A program made the translations under genes and the position numbers. Shown piece by piece: positions 1-9,767 of a DNA stretch of 64,000 nt. The first letter of the stretch is position 1. Every line of letters starts with the position of its first letter. The notes below the pieces were generated by a model. The model searched no databases. It was not told where the DNA came from and worked only from the letters and a program-made list of their open reading frames with translations. This stretch comes from Bordetella petrii (lineage in GTDB: Bacteria > Pseudomonadota > Gammaproteobacteria > Burkholderiales > Burkholderiaceae_B), in contig NZ_JAFMZZ010000001.1 of the NCBI RefSeq assembly GCF_017356245.1, positions 3,739,855-3,803,854 of the forward strand, in the 5' to 3' direction.

Positions 1-609
1 ATGCTGGGGCTGGCGTTCCTGACCATCATTTTCGTGGCGCTGGGCCTGTTCGAGTTCGACGAGGCGCCCGGCCGGGTGGAGCGGCTGCTGGGCGCGCGCA
101 GCGCGCGCCGATGGATCGCGGTGGCCGAAGAGGTCGCGGGCAAGCTGCGGCGCTACATGATTATCCGCACCGTGGCCAGCGTGCTGACCGGCCTGACCGT
201 GTGGCTGTTCACCATCTACGCCGGCCTGGAACTGGCTTCGGCATGGGGCGGGCTTGCGTTCCTGCTGAATTACATCCCGTTCCTGGGGCCGCTGGTCGCC
301 ACGGTCTTTCCCGCGCTGTTCGCCTACGTGCAGTACGAGTCGTTGCAGGCCAGCCTGGCCGTGTTCTTCGTCCTGAATTTCATCCAGGTGATCTACGGGT
401 GCTATCTCGAGCCCAGGCTGGCGGGCAGTGCATTTTCGCTGTCGCCATTGATGGTGATGGCGGCGGTTTTCTTCTGGGGGCTGGTGTGGGGAATTCCCGG
501 CACCTTTATCGGCGTGCCTTTGCTGATTGCCGCGACGGCCGCCTTCGGCGCGCGCCCCCGCGCCGCGGCAGAGCGCGAAATGCCGGCGGACAGCCTGGGC
601 CGGCAATAG
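1..609 (+). CDS. AI-2E family transporter (C-terminal part)
   Basis: C-terminal 202 residues of a polytopic inner-membrane exporter of the AI-2E/PerM family (PF01594); the 5' end lies outside the window, so the ATG at position 1 is probably internal. Two family hallmarks are visible: NYIPFLGPLVATVFPALFA in the middle, and near the C terminus a segment reading EP-LAG-SLSPLMVM followed by FFWGLVWGIPGTFIGVPL. At least five hydrophobic segments are seen. Family members are usually about 350-400 residues, so roughly half is missing. The substrate is not predictable; the family name does not prove autoinducer export. Confidence 0.85.
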   Translation: MLGLAFLTIIFVALGLFEFDEAPGRVERLLGARSARRWIAVAEEVAGKLRRYMIIRTVASVLTGLTVWLFTIYAGLELASAWGGLAFLLNYIPFLGPLVATVFPALFAYVQYESLQASLAVFFVLNFIQVIYGCYLEPRLAGSAFSLSPLMVMAAVFFWGLVWGIPGTFIGVPLLIAATAAFGARPRAAAEREMPADSLGRQ

Positions 610-624
610 GAAAGGGAAAAGGGC

Positions 625-643
625 GGGCGCGCATGGGGCGCCC
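625..643 (+). terminator. Hairpin after AI-2E transporter
   Basis: GGGCGC and GCGCCC form a 6-bp stem around a 7-nt loop just after the transporter stop codon. No T run follows, so it is at best a weak terminator or mRNA 3'-end stabiliser. Confidence 0.25.
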
Positions 644-677
644 ATATCTGTGTTGACTTCTTCAGCCGAGGTGGACG

Positions 678-2105
678 ATGGAACGCAGTACAGAAAAGAA
701 GTTCGGGCTCATGGCCCTGACAGGGATGGTGGTGGGGTCGATGATAGGGGCCGGGATATTCTCGCTGCCCCGCACCTTCGGCGGCGCGACGGGCGTTGTC
801 GGCGCGATTATCGCGTGGGCTATCGCGGGCGCCGGAATGTACACCCTGGCCCGGGTGTTCCAGAGCCTGGCCGAACGCAAGCCCGACCTGGACGCGGGCG
901 TCTTCGCCTACGCGAAGGCGGGGTTCGGCGACTATCTGGGCTTTCTGTCCGCGTTCGGATACTGGATAGGTAGCTGCATCGGCAACGTGTCCTACTGGGT
1001 GCTGATCAAATCGACCCTGGGCGCGTTCTTTCCGGTGTTCGGCGATGGCAATACCGTCATCGCCATCGTCGCCGCGTCGGCCGGGATCTGGCTGTTCCAC
1101 TTCCTGATCCTGCGCGGCGTGCAGCAGGCGGCGTTCATCAATGCCGTGGTCACCGTGGCCAAGGTGATTCCCATCCTGCTGTTCATCGTCATCCTGATAT
1201 TCGCCTTCAAGCTCGACCTGTTCCGCTCGAATCTGTGGGGCGCGCAGGGCGGCGGCGGCGTCAGCCTGTTCGAGCAGGTGCGGCTGACCATGCTGGTCAC
1301 CGTGTTCGTCTTCCTGGGGATCGAAGGGGCCAGCGTTTACTCGCGCTACGCCTCGCAGCGCTCGCACGTGGGGGTGGCGACCCTGATCGGCTTTGTCTGC
1401 GCCCTGGTGCTGATGGTGCTGGTATCGCTGCTGCCCTACGCCGTGATGGCGCAGGGCGACATCGCGGGCCTGCGCCAGCCGTCCATGGCCGGCGTGCTGT
1501 CGTCGGTGGTCGGACCCTGGGGGGCGATATTCGTCAGCGTGGGGCTGCTGATATCGGTGCTGGGCGCCTATCTGGCCTGGTCGCTGATTTGCGCGGAAGT
1601 GCTGTTCGCCGCCTCGAAGAACGAAGACATGCCGCGGGTCTTCGCCCGCGAGAACAAGAACGGCGTGCCGGCCGCCGCGCTGTGGCTGACCAACATCATC
1701 GTGCAGTTGTTCGTGATCAGCACGTACTGGTCGAACGACGCCTTCGCGCTGATGCTGAGCCTGACCAGCGCCATGTCGCTGATCCCGTATTTCCTGGTGG
1801 CGGCGTTCGGCTTCATGCTGGCCAGGCGGGGCGAAACCTATGAAAACGGCGTGGGCCGCAACCGCGACCTGGTATTGGCCGGCATCGCGGCCATCTATAC
1901 CGCCTTCATGATTTATGCGGGCGGGCTGAAGTTCGTCCTGCTCGCGGCGCTGCTGTATGCGCCCGGATCGGCCCTGTATTACTGGGCCCGCCGTGAGCAG
2001 GGCCGGCGCCTGTTCACCGGATTCGAACTGGCAGTGTTCATCGTGGCATGGGTCGGCTGCATCGCAGCCATCATTGGATTAGTTCGCGGCTGGATCGCGA
2101 TTTAA
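678..2105 (+). CDS. arcD: Arginine/ornithine antiporter, APA family (first copy)
   Basis: 475-residue inner-membrane protein with about 12 hydrophobic segments. The N-terminal stretch [20 protein letters not shown] is the classic APA-superfamily substrate-binding helix (GxGIF). The family exchanges basic amino acids or polyamines; the arginine/ornithine assignment rests on the arginine deiminase gene starting 16 nt downstream. It resembles the second antiporter at 3368 along its whole length (shared [12 protein letters not shown] and MAGVLS/RxxVGPWGA segments), so the two are paralogues flanking arcA. The ATG at 678 follows a GAGGTGG ribosome-binding site. Alternative: an agmatine or lysine exchanger. 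Confidence 0.85.
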   Translation: MERSTEKKFGLMALTGMVVGSMIGAGIFSLPRTFGGATGVVGAIIAWAIAGAGMYTLARVFQSLAERKPDLDAGVFAYAKAGFGDYLGFLSAFGYWIGSCIGNVSYWVLIKSTLGAFFPVFGDGNTVIAIVAASAGIWLFHFLILRGVQQAAFINAVVTVAKVIPILLFIVILIFAFKLDLFRSNLWGAQGGGGVSLFEQVRLTMLVTVFVFLGIEGASVYSRYASQRSHVGVATLIGFVCALVLMVLVSLLPYAVMAQGDIAGLRQPSMAGVLSSVVGPWGAIFVSVGLLISVLGAYLAWSLICAEVLFAASKNEDMPRVFARENKNGVPAAALWLTNIIVQLFVISTYWSNDAFALMLSLTSAMSLIPYFLVAAFGFMLARRGETYENGVGRNRDLVLAGIAAIYTAFMIYAGGLKFVLLAALLYAPGSALYYWARREQGRRLFTGFELAVFIVAWVGCIAAIIGLVRGWIAI

Positions 2106-2121
2106 CTTGCAGGAGTTGATC

Positions 2122-3366
2122 ATGTCTGAAACCGTAGAATTCGGCGTCCATTCTGAAGTCGGGCAGCTGCGCACCGTGATGGTGTGCGCGCCTGGGCACG
2201 CGCACGAGCGCCTCACGCCGTCCAATTGCGACGCGCTGCTCTTCGACGACGTGATGTGGGTGGACAACGCCAAGCGCGATCATTTCGACTTCATGACCAA
2301 GATGCGGGACCGTGGCGTCGAAGTGCTGGAAATGCACAACCTGCTGGCCGAGACAGTGGCCATTCCGGAAGCCAAAAAATGGATCCTGGACCACCAGGTG
2401 GTGGCCGACCAGGTCGGCCTGGGGCTGCTGAATGAAATCCGCAGCTATCTCGACGGGCTGCCGGCGCGCAAACTGGCCGAAACCCTGATAGGCGGCCTGT
2501 CCACCGAAGAGTTTCCCGAATCGATCGGCGGCGAGCAGCTGCAGCTGATCAAAGAAGCGGCCGGCGTCACCGAATACCTGCTGCCGCCGCTGCCCAACAC
2601 CCTGTATACGCGCGACACCACCTGCTGGATCTATGGCGGCGTCACGCTGAACGCGCTGTACTGGCCGGCCCGCCACGAAGAAACCATCCTGACCACTTCA
2701 ATCTACAAGTTCCATCCGACCTTCGCCGGCAAAGTGAACGTGTGGTGGGGCGACCCCCTGGTCGACCATGGGCTGGCCACGCTGGAAGGCGGCGATGTCA
2801 TGCCCATCGGCAACCGCACCGTGCTGATCGGCATGAGCGAGCGGACCTCGCGCCAGGCCATCAGCCAGCTCGCGGCGGCCCTGTTCGAGCGCGGCGCGGC
2901 CGACCGGGTCATCGTGGCCGCGATGCCCAAGCTGCGCGCGGCCATGCACCTGGATACCGTGCTGACCTTCGCCGACCGCGACTGCCTGCTGGTGTATCCG
3001 GACATCGTCGACCACATCCAGGCTTTCTCGTACCGCCCCGGCAGCAAGCCCGGCGAACTGGAACTGCACAAAGACAAGGGTTCGCTGACCGAGGTCATCG
3101 GCCAGGCGCTGGGCGTGCCGAAGATGCGCATCGTACAGACCGGGGGCAGCGCCTACATGCGCGAACGCACGCAATGGGACAGCGGGGCCAACCTGGTCTG
3201 CGTGTCGCCGGGCGTGGTGCTGGCCTATGACCGCAATGTCTATGCCAATACGCTGCTGCGCAAGGCGGGCATCGAGGTCATTACCATTGTCGGGGCCGAG
3301 CTGGGAAGAGGGCGGGGCGGCGGGCATTGCATGACATGCCCGATTGCGCGCGATGCCTGCGAATAG
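2122..3366 (+). CDS. arcA: Arginine deiminase
   Basis: 414-residue cytoplasmic enzyme hydrolysing L-arginine to citrulline and ammonia, first step of the arginine deiminase pathway. Guanidino-modifying fold motifs are present: the N-terminal [44 protein letters not shown], and the C-terminal [10 protein letters not shown] carrying the catalytic cysteine. Length matches the family. The ATG at 2122 is chosen because AGGAG lies at 2111-2115; a TTG in frame at 2107 is less likely. It sits between two arcD-like antiporters, but no ornithine carbamoyltransferase or carbamate kinase gene is nearby, so the energy-yielding steps must be encoded elsewhere or be missing. Confidence 0.95.
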   Translation: MSETVEFGVHSEVGQLRTVMVCAPGHAHERLTPSNCDALLFDDVMWVDNAKRDHFDFMTKMRDRGVEVLEMHNLLAETVAIPEAKKWILDHQVVADQVGLGLLNEIRSYLDGLPARKLAETLIGGLSTEEFPESIGGEQLQLIKEAAGVTEYLLPPLPNTLYTRDTTCWIYGGVTLNALYWPARHEETILTTSIYKFHPTFAGKVNVWWGDPLVDHGLATLEGGDVMPIGNRTVLIGMSERTSRQAISQLAAALFERGAADRVIVAAMPKLRAAMHLDTVLTFADRDCLLVYPDIVDHIQAFSYRPGSKPGELELHKDKGSLTEVIGQALGVPKMRIVQTGGSAYMRERTQWDSGANLVCVSPGVVLAYDRNVYANTLLRKAGIEVITIVGAELGRGRGGGHCMTCPIARDACE

Positions 3367-3367
3367 C

Positions 3368-4789
3368 ATGGAACCGGCAAAGCTGTCGCGCATGGCCCTG
3401 GCGGCCATGGTGGTGGGGTCGATGGTGGGCGCCGGAATATTCTCGCTGCCCGGGGTGTTCTCGCGCTATACCGGCCCGCAGGGCGGGCTGGTGGCGTGGG
3501 CGATCGCCGGCACCGGCATGCTGACACTGGCGATGGTGTTCCAGTTCCTGGCGCGCCGGCGCCCCGACCTGGACTCCGGCATATTTGCCTACGCCAAGGC
3601 CGGCTTCGGGCCGTACATCGGCTTTCTGGCCGCGCTGGGCTACTGGACTGCGGCCTGTCTGGGCAACGTCAGCTACTTCGTGGTGTTCAAGGCCACGCTG
3701 GGCGCGGTGTTTCCGTTTTTCGGCGACGGCGACACCGTGCCCGCCGTGCTCGTGTCGTCGATGCTGCTGTGGGCCACGCACTTCGCCATTCTGCGCGGCA
3801 TCCGGCAGGCGGCCGGGATGAACATGGTGGTGACCTTCGCCAAGATCGTGCCCATTGTCATTTTCATTGTCTGCGTGGCCTTCGCCCTGGACATGGACGT
3901 GCTCAGGGAAAACCTGCGCGAAGGCGCCAGCGCGGCAAACGGCAGCCTGCTCGCGCAGGTCCGCGGCACGATGCTGGTGACGGTGTTCGTGTTCCTGGGG
4001 GTCGAAGGCGCCAGCGTCTATTCGCGCTACGCCAGGCGCCGCGATGACGTGGCGGTGGCCACGGTGGCCGGGTTCCTGCTGGTGTTGTTGCTGCTGGTCT
4101 CGGTCACCCTGCTGTCGTACGGGATATTGCCGCGCGCGGAGCTCGCCAGCCTGCGCAACCCGTCGATGGCGGGCGTGCTGCGGGCCGCGGTGGGCCCCTG
4201 GGGAGCCGTGCTGGTCAGCGTGGGCCTGATGGTGTCGGTGGCCGGCGCCTACCTGTCATGGATACTGCTGGCTGCCGAGGTGCTGCATGCGGCGGCCCGC
4301 GCCGGCACCATGCCGGCGTTCCTGAGCCGCCAGAACCGGCATGGCGTGCCCGGCCGCGCGCTGTGGCTCAGCAACGGCATCGTCCAGCTCTTCCTGCTCG
4401 GCACGCTGTTCACCCAGGACACCTTCCTGCTGGTCAAGAACATGGCCAGTTCCATGAGCCTGGTGCCGTACTGCTTCGTGGCGGGATTCGGCCTGCTGCT
4501 GGCATGGCGCGGCGAAACCTACGGCGGCTGGAGCCCGCGCCGCAAGTTCGAACTGGCCATCGCCGCCGTGGCCACGATGTATGCAATCGGCATGATCCTG
4601 GTGGCCGGTTTCGATTATTTCGTGCTGTCGTCGCTGCTTTACGCGCCGGGCACCATCCTGTTCATTATTGCGCGGCGCGAGCAGCGGGGCACGCTGTTCA
4701 GGCCTGTTGAATGGTTCATCTTCGGCATCGTCGTCCTGGGCGGCGCGGCCGGGCTATGGGGGCTTGCCAGCGGAGGCATGCGGCTCTAG
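3368..4789 (+). CDS. arcD: Arginine/ornithine antiporter, APA family (second copy)
   Basis: 473-residue, about 12-TM APA-superfamily antiporter, paralogous to the gene at 678. The [20 protein letters not shown] segment gives the GxGIF substrate-binding helix. The ATG at 3368 begins one base after the arcA stop, so translational coupling is likely; in-frame starts further upstream lie inside arcA. Having an antiporter on each side of arcA suggests different substrates or affinities, for example arginine/ornithine and arginine/citrulline, but the sequence does not settle this. Confidence 0.85.
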   Translation: MEPAKLSRMALAAMVVGSMVGAGIFSLPGVFSRYTGPQGGLVAWAIAGTGMLTLAMVFQFLARRRPDLDSGIFAYAKAGFGPYIGFLAALGYWTAACLGNVSYFVVFKATLGAVFPFFGDGDTVPAVLVSSMLLWATHFAILRGIRQAAGMNMVVTFAKIVPIVIFIVCVAFALDMDVLRENLREGASAANGSLLAQVRGTMLVTVFVFLGVEGASVYSRYARRRDDVAVATVAGFLLVLLLLVSVTLLSYGILPRAELASLRNPSMAGVLRAAVGPWGAVLVSVGLMVSVAGAYLSWILLAAEVLHAAARAGTMPAFLSRQNRHGVPGRALWLSNGIVQLFLLGTLFTQDTFLLVKNMASSMSLVPYCFVAGFGLLLAWRGETYGGWSPRRKFELAIAAVATMYAIGMILVAGFDYFVLSSLLYAPGTILFIIARREQRGTLFRPVEWFIFGIVVLGGAAGLWGLASGGMRL

Positions 4790-4814
4790 CCATTGCACAC
4801 CGGGTGAGGCACAC

Positions 4815-6362
4815 ATGGTGATAACTGCCGAGCTTGCCGTCGTCCTGGCCATCCTGGGCGGGGCCATCGTGCTGTTCCTGGCGGGGCGCCCGCGCGCGGA
4901 CGCCGTGGCCCTGCTGGTGCTGCTGCTCTTGCCGCTGAGCGGTAGCGTCACGCTGCGCGAGGCTCTGGAGGGGTTTTCCAATCCCAATGTCATCCTGATC
5001 GCCTGCCTGTTCGTCATTGGCGAGGGCCTGGTCCGCACCGGCGTCGCGCAACGGGTCGGCGACTGGCTCATCCGCCATGGCGGCTCCAGCGAGACCCGCC
5101 TGATCGTCATGCTGATGGCGGCGGTGGGGTTGATGGGATCCATCATGAGCTCCACCGCCGTGGTGGCCATATTCATTCCCATCGTGCTGCGCATCGCCCG
5201 GCAGTCGGCCATGGCCAGCCGCAAGATGCTGATGCCCATGGGCATGGCCGCGGCGATCAGCGGCATGCTGACCCTGGTGGCCACCACGCCCAACCTCATC
5301 ATCAACAGCACGCTGGTCTATGGCGGGTACCAGGGCTTCTATTTCTTCGACTTCACGCCTATCGGGCTGGCGATCATGGCGGCGGGCATCGCCTACATGC
5401 TGGCGGCGCGCCATCTTTTGGGCGCGGAACCCGGCGCGGGAGTTCGGAGCCGGCCCGGCATGAGCGACGGGCCCGCCCGGCACGCGCTGCAGGCCCGCGA
5501 CGTGGGCATGGTGGAAGTGATCATCCCGCCCGAATCGGGCCTGGTGGGCGATCCGGTGCGCCATTCGGCCGCCCTGCGGCTGCACGGCCTGTCGGTGGTG
5601 GGCGCCTGGCGCGGCCGCAAGGCGCTGGAGCAGTTGCGGGGCGCGCGGATCCATGAGGGCGACACGCTGCTGGTGGTGGGCCCCTGGAAGGGCATACTGT
5701 CGCTGCAGGCCGACGAGCACGACCTGGTCAGCCTGGCCCTGCCGGCCGAGGCCGAAGCCCTGGCACCGGCGCCCGGAAAAGCCCCGCATGCCCTGTTTTC
5801 GCTGGCCGTGGTGGTGCTGCTGTTGCTGACCGGCTGGGTGCCGAATGTCATGGCGGGCCTGATCGGCTGCCTGCTGATGGGGCTGTCCGGCTGCATTACG
5901 CTGGACGCGGCCTATCGGGCCATCAATTGGCGCAGCCTGATCCTGATCGTGGGCATGCTGCCGTTCGCCGTGGCGCTGGAGCGCAGCGGCGGGGTCGACC
6001 TGGCGGCAGAGCTTTTGCTGCACCTGGCCGGCTCGTGGGGCACTTACGGGCAGTTGGGCGTGCTGTTCCTGGCTACCGTGATCCTGGGCATCGCCATTTC
6101 GGGCACCGCCACCGCGGTGCTGATGGGGCCCATTGCGATCGGCATCGCCGAAGACCTGCATGTGTCGCCCCATGCCTTTGCCATGACGGTGGCCATCGCG
6201 GCCTCGGCGGCGTTCATGTCGCCTGTCTCGACGCCGGCCAATGCGCTGGTCAGCGTGGCCGCCGGCTACCGGTTCAGCGATTACCTGAAGCTAGGCACGC
6301 CATTGATGGTGATCGCCATGGTGATCAGCGTGCTGCTGATCCCGTTGTTGTTTCCCTTGTAG
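4815..6362 (+). CDS. SLC13/DASS-type permease with a TrkA-C domain
   Basis: 515-residue inner-membrane permease of the ion transporter superfamily (citrate/sulfate/arsenite carriers). The first half has STAVVAIFIPI and TLVATTPNLIINSTL; the second half has ISGTATAVLMGPIAI and FMSPVSTPANALV, the paired hairpin-tip motifs of the DASS fold. A soluble insert at about residues 230-300 (from ARDVGMVEVIIPPESGLVG to EGDTLLVVGP) matches a single TrkA-C (RCK-C) domain; relatives often have two. The ATG at 4815 follows GTGAGG. The neighbouring arginine genes hint at an anion or dicarboxylate substrate, but this is unproven. Confidence 0.8.
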   Translation: MVITAELAVVLAILGGAIVLFLAGRPRADAVALLVLLLLPLSGSVTLREALEGFSNPNVILIACLFVIGEGLVRTGVAQRVGDWLIRHGGSSETRLIVMLMAAVGLMGSIMSSTAVVAIFIPIVLRIARQSAMASRKMLMPMGMAAAISGMLTLVATTPNLIINSTLVYGGYQGFYFFDFTPIGLAIMAAGIAYMLAARHLLGAEPGAGVRSRPGMSDGPARHALQARDVGMVEVIIPPESGLVGDPVRHSAALRLHGLSVVGAWRGRKALEQLRGARIHEGDTLLVVGPWKGILSLQADEHDLVSLALPAEAEALAPAPGKAPHALFSLAVVVLLLLTGWVPNVMAGLIGCLLMGLSGCITLDAAYRAINWRSLILIVGMLPFAVALERSGGVDLAAELLLHLAGSWGTYGQLGVLFLATVILGIAISGTATAVLMGPIAIGIAEDLHVSPHAFAMTVAIAASAAFMSPVSTPANALVSVAAGYRFSDYLKLGTPLMVIAMVISVLLIPLLFPL

Positions 6363-6392
6363 CAAAGACTGTGTTTTCGAGGAGCATTGCCC

Positions 6393-6842
6393 ATGAAAAG
6401 CGTCCCCATTCTATTGACGGCGGCCTTGCTGGCAGGCTGCGCCTCGACGGCCGGTTCCCCTGACGACCTGGCGCGCTACGGAACGCCTCCCAGCGAGCAG
6501 GACCTGTACCAGCTGATGTCGCAGTATCGCGACACACTGCCGGCGACCCGCTACGTTTCCTATCGCGACAAGGGCTACCGGGATTCAGTGAAGAAGGCCA
6601 GCTACACCAACGAACAGGGGCAGCCGCAGTATGGCTGGGAATACGACTTCGAGGTCGCCACCTACGATTCGGTGGACCAGCGCCCCGTTGCCTGGAGCTC
6701 GCGGCGGGCCATTTTCTTCAATGGCCGCCCCATACGCATCGAAGACGGCTCGGGCAATCCGGTGCAACTGGGCAGCCCGGCCGCGCCGGCGCCGGCCACG
6801 GTGCCAACTCCCACGCCTTCCACCACCCGGCCCAGCCGCTAG
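6393..6842 (+). CDS. Small lipoprotein, function unknown
   Basis: 149-residue predicted lipoprotein. The N terminus MKSVPILLTAALLAGCAST is a signal peptide ending in the lipobox LAGC, so the mature protein should be lipid-anchored. The middle is hydrophilic and rich in Tyr and charged residues; the C terminus is Pro/Thr/Ser-rich (APAPATVPTPTPSTTRPS), typical of a linker or wall-spanning tail. The ATG at 6393 follows CGAGGAG; a TTG at 6387 is in frame but lacks spacing. No family is recognised. Confidence 0.75.
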   Translation: MKSVPILLTAALLAGCASTAGSPDDLARYGTPPSEQDLYQLMSQYRDTLPATRYVSYRDKGYRDSVKKASYTNEQGQPQYGWEYDFEVATYDSVDQRPVAWSSRRAIFFNGRPIRIEDGSGNPVQLGSPAAPAPATVPTPTPSTTRPSR

Positions 6843-6868
6843 CCGCGCGCCGGCCAGGGCGCGGTTTT
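6843..6868 (+). terminator. Possible weak terminator between two lipoprotein genes
   Basis: CCGCGC/GCGCGG stem (6 bp, 10-nt loop) followed by TTTTCCTATTTT directly after the stop codon at 6842. The next gene begins only about 20 nt later, so it may attenuate rather than end transcription. Confidence 0.35.
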
Positions 6869-6890
6869 CCTATTTTCCGGAGCGAACCTC

Positions 6891-7388
6891 ATGTACAAGC
6901 ACAGCAATGTCAGAACAGCGGGCGGCCATCGAGCGCTGGCGGCCGCCGTGGCGCTGGCCGCGGCGGCCGGCCTGGCCGGGTGCGCGAATCACCAGGCGTC
7001 TTCACGGGTCTACACCTTCGAGCAGACACAGCGGGCCCAGACGGTGGTGCTGGCGCAGGTCACTGGCGTGCGTCCGGTGTTGATACAGGCCGACAGCACC
7101 AGCGGGCTGGGCGCGGCGGCCGGCGGTGTATTGGGCGCGGTGGCCGGCAATGCGGTGGGCGGCGGGTCGGGCCGGCGCCTGACCACCGTCGGCGGCGCGA
7201 TTGGCGGCGCCATGGCGGGCAACGCGGCGGAAAACGCCCGCAACCGCAGGCAGGGGGTGGAAATCACCTTGCGGCTCGACAGCGGGGAAACCCGCGTCAT
7301 TGTGCAGGAAGCAGATGTGCCGGTGTTCGTGGGCCAGCGCGTGCAAGTCATCACGCAGGGCGGACGCACCCGGGTAGCGCCGGTATAG
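6891..7388 (+). CDS. Glycine-zipper 2TM (SlyB-like) outer-membrane lipoprotein
   Basis: 165 residues. A signal peptide with lipobox LAGC at about residues 27-30 is followed by the paired glycine-zipper segment (GLGAAAGGVLGAVAGNAVGG and VGGAIGGAMAGNAAENARNR) of the glycine-zipper 2TM / SlyB family. The C-terminal part (EITLRLDSGETRVIVQ to GQRVQVITQGGRTRV) is the usual small beta domain. These proteins sit in the outer membrane and support envelope integrity; SlyB stabilises outer-membrane proteins under stress. Start chosen at ATG 6891 behind TCCGGAG. Confidence 0.85.
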   Translation: MYKHSNVRTAGGHRALAAAVALAAAAGLAGCANHQASSRVYTFEQTQRAQTVVLAQVTGVRPVLIQADSTSGLGAAAGGVLGAVAGNAVGGGSGRRLTTVGGAIGGAMAGNAAENARNRRQGVEITLRLDSGETRVIVQEADVPVFVGQRVQVITQGGRTRVAPV

Positions 7389-7401
7389 CCAGGAGAATCT
7401 C

Positions 7402-8790
7402 GTGCACGCAACGTCCATATTCACATCCGTTCTTTTGAGCACGCTCCTGGCCGGCGGCCCGGCCGCGGTGGCGCACGGCCCGCCCGGCCCCGCGGCCGGC
7501 GCCGGCGCCGGCCATGCTCCGGCCGCCGAGCCTATCCTGTTGCAGAACGTGCGGATTTTCGACGGCACTTCCGCGCGCCTGTCCGGCCCGAGCAGCGTGC
7601 TGGTGCGCGGCGGGGTCATCGAGAAAATATCCGGGCAGCCTCTGTCCGCCGAGGGCGCGCGCGTGATAGATGGCGGCGGGCGCACCCTGATGCCCGGCCT
7701 GATCGACATGCACTGGCACAGCATGTTCGTCGGCGTGCCCGTGGCGGTGGCCATGACAGCCGATGCCGGCTACCTGAACATCGTGGCCGGGATCGAGGCC
7801 GGGCGCACGCTGATGCGCGGCTTCACCACTGTGCGCGATGTGGGCGGGGCGGTATTCGGGCTGAAGCGCGCCATCGACAGCGGCGCGATTGCCGGGCCGC
7901 GCATTCATCCGTCGGGCGCCATGATCAGCGTCACCGGCGGCCACGGCGATTTCCGCAGCCCGGTCGATCTGCCGCGCGCGCTGGGCCAACCCGCCTCGCG
8001 GCATGATATCGCCGGCGACAGCGCCATTGCCGACAGCCCGGACGAGGTGCGCCTGCGCGTGCGCGAACAGCTGATGCACGGCGCCAGCCAGGTCAAGCTG
8101 ACCGCGGGCGGCGGGGTCTCGTCGCCGCACAGCCCGCTGGACGTGGTGACCTTCAGCGAAGCCGAATTGCGCGCGGCCGTGCAGGCCGCCAGCGACAGGG
8201 GCACCTACGTCACCGTGCATGCTTATACGCCCGAGGCGATCCAGCGGTCCATCAAGGCCGGCGCGCAATGCATTGAACACGCCAGCCTGATGGACGACAC
8301 CACCGCCCGGATGATGGCCGATTCCGGAACCTGGCTCAGCACCCAGCCGCTTCCGGAAGAGCTGGCCAACGCCTTTCCACGCGATTCCGACGAATGGCAG
8401 AAGGCCCAGCAGGTGTTCGCCGGCACCGACCGGACCTACCGGCTCGCCATCAAGTACCAACTGAAAACCGCGTTCGGCACCGACATTCTGTTTTCCAGCC
8501 AGCTGGCGCGCCAGCAGGGCCGCCTGCTGGCCAGCCTGACGCGCTGGTATACGCCCGCCGAAGCGCTGATCATGGCCACGGGAACCAACGGGCAGCTGCT
8601 GCGCCTGTCCGGCAAGCGCAACCCTTACCCCGGCGACGTGGGCGTGGTGCGCGAAGGCGCGCTGGCGGATTTGTTGCTGGTGGACGGAAATCCGCTGGAA
8701 AACATTGCGCTGATCGGCGATCCGGACAAGAATTTCATACTGATCATGAAGAGCGGCACCATCGTCAAGAACACGCTGCAGGCCCCATGA
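7402..8790 (+). CDS. Exported metal-dependent amidohydrolase
   Basis: 462 residues with an N-terminal signal peptide (about 25 residues), so probably periplasmic. Amidohydrolase superfamily motifs in order: LIDMHWHSMF (HxH metal ligands), VKLTAGGGVSSPHSP (lysine in the carboxylation position), VTVHAYTPEAI and IEHASLMDD (further His ligands), FGTDILFS (catalytic Asp), and the C-terminal GALADLLLVDGNPLENI. The family (imidazolonepropionase-like, prolidase-like) hydrolyses C-N bonds; the exact substrate is unknown. GTG start at 7402 behind AGGAGAAT, 13 nt after the previous gene. Confidence 0.85.
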   Translation: MHATSIFTSVLLSTLLAGGPAAVAHGPPGPAAGAGAGHAPAAEPILLQNVRIFDGTSARLSGPSSVLVRGGVIEKISGQPLSAEGARVIDGGGRTLMPGLIDMHWHSMFVGVPVAVAMTADAGYLNIVAGIEAGRTLMRGFTTVRDVGGAVFGLKRAIDSGAIAGPRIHPSGAMISVTGGHGDFRSPVDLPRALGQPASRHDIAGDSAIADSPDEVRLRVREQLMHGASQVKLTAGGGVSSPHSPLDVVTFSEAELRAAVQAASDRGTYVTVHAYTPEAIQRSIKAGAQCIEHASLMDDTTARMMADSGTWLSTQPLPEELANAFPRDSDEWQKAQQVFAGTDRTYRLAIKYQLKTAFGTDILFSSQLARQQGRLLASLTRWYTPAEALIMATGTNGQLLRLSGKRNPYPGDVGVVREGALADLLLVDGNPLENIALIGDPDKNFILIMKSGTIVKNTLQAP

Positions 8791-8842
8791 CCACGCCAGC
8801 GGTACGGGCCCGCCCGCGCCGCTTTCCCGCTCCGGAGGCCCC

Positions 8843-9757
8843 ATGCCGACTCGCCGCCGTTTTCTCGCCGGACTGCCCGCGCTGGGCCTGGCCCCCCGCA
8901 TGGCTTGCGGCGCCCTGGCCGATGGCACCGCGCCCGCCTTGCAGGCTCGCCGCGTTCCGGCCTCGGGCCAGCCCGTGCCCGTCATCGGCATGGGCACGGC
9001 CGACAGTTTCGACGTCGGCGATGCCGAGGCCGAGCGCGCGCCGCTGCGCGAGGTCATGCGGCGCTTTTTTGCCGCCGGCGCCACGCTGATCGACACCGCG
9101 CCCAGCTACGGGCAGTCGGAAACCGTAGTGGGCGACCTGCTGGCCGAGCTGGGCCTGCGCCAGCGCGCCTTCCTGTGCACCAAGATCGGCGCGTCGGGCC
9201 GCGACGCCGGCCTGGCGCAATTCCAGCAGTCGCTGCGGCGCCTGAAAACCGACCGCATAGAACTGCTGCAGGTCCACAACCTGATCGACTGGCGCACCCA
9301 GATCGCGTTGATCAATGAACTGAAGGCGCAGGGCAGGGTGCGCTACTCGGGCCTGACCCACTACACCGAAGGCAGCCAGGACGAACTTGCCGACGCGGTG
9401 CGGGCAGCCCGGCCCGACTTCCTGCAGATCAACTATTCGGTCATTTCCACCGCCGCCGAAAAGCGGCTGTTCCCGATGGCGCAAGAGCTGGGCGTGGCGG
9501 TGCTGGTCAACCGCGCTTTCGATGACGGCCGGCTGTTTCGCCGGGTGGCCGGCAAGCCGCTGCCCGCCTGGGCCGCCGAGGCGGGCATCACGTCCTGGGC
9601 GCAGGCCTTCCTGCGCTTCGCGCTCAGCCATCCGGCCGTCACCGCCGTCATCCCGGCCACCAGCCGGCCCGACCGCCAGAGCGACAACCTGCAAGCCGGC
9701 ACGGGGCCGGCGCTGACGGCGCAGCAGCGCCAGTCGCTGCAGGCGCTGGCGGGCTGA
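8843..9757 (+). CDS. Aldo/keto reductase with Tat-like signal
   Basis: 304 residues. The N terminus MPTRRRFLAGLPALGLAP resembles a twin-arginine signal (RRRFLAG), unusual for an NAD(P)H-dependent reductase but seen in one aldo/keto reductase subgroup. The catalytic tetrad is recognisable: Asp in LIDTAPSYGQ, Tyr in the same motif, Lys in CTKIG and His in LLQVHNL. The C-terminal half carries TAVIPATSRPDRQSDNL, the usual cofactor-binding loop. The substrate is unknown. The start follows CCGGAGG. It probably shares a transcript with the amidohydrolase (52-nt gap) and the MFS gene (10-nt gap). Confidence 0.85.
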   Translation: MPTRRRFLAGLPALGLAPRMACGALADGTAPALQARRVPASGQPVPVIGMGTADSFDVGDAEAERAPLREVMRRFFAAGATLIDTAPSYGQSETVVGDLLAELGLRQRAFLCTKIGASGRDAGLAQFQQSLRRLKTDRIELLQVHNLIDWRTQIALINELKAQGRVRYSGLTHYTEGSQDELADAVRAARPDFLQINYSVISTAAEKRLFPMAQELGVAVLVNRAFDDGRLFRRVAGKPLPAWAAEAGITSWAQAFLRFALSHPAVTAVIPATSRPDRQSDNLQAGTGPALTAQQRQSLQALAG

Positions 9758-9767
9758 GCGCCGCACG

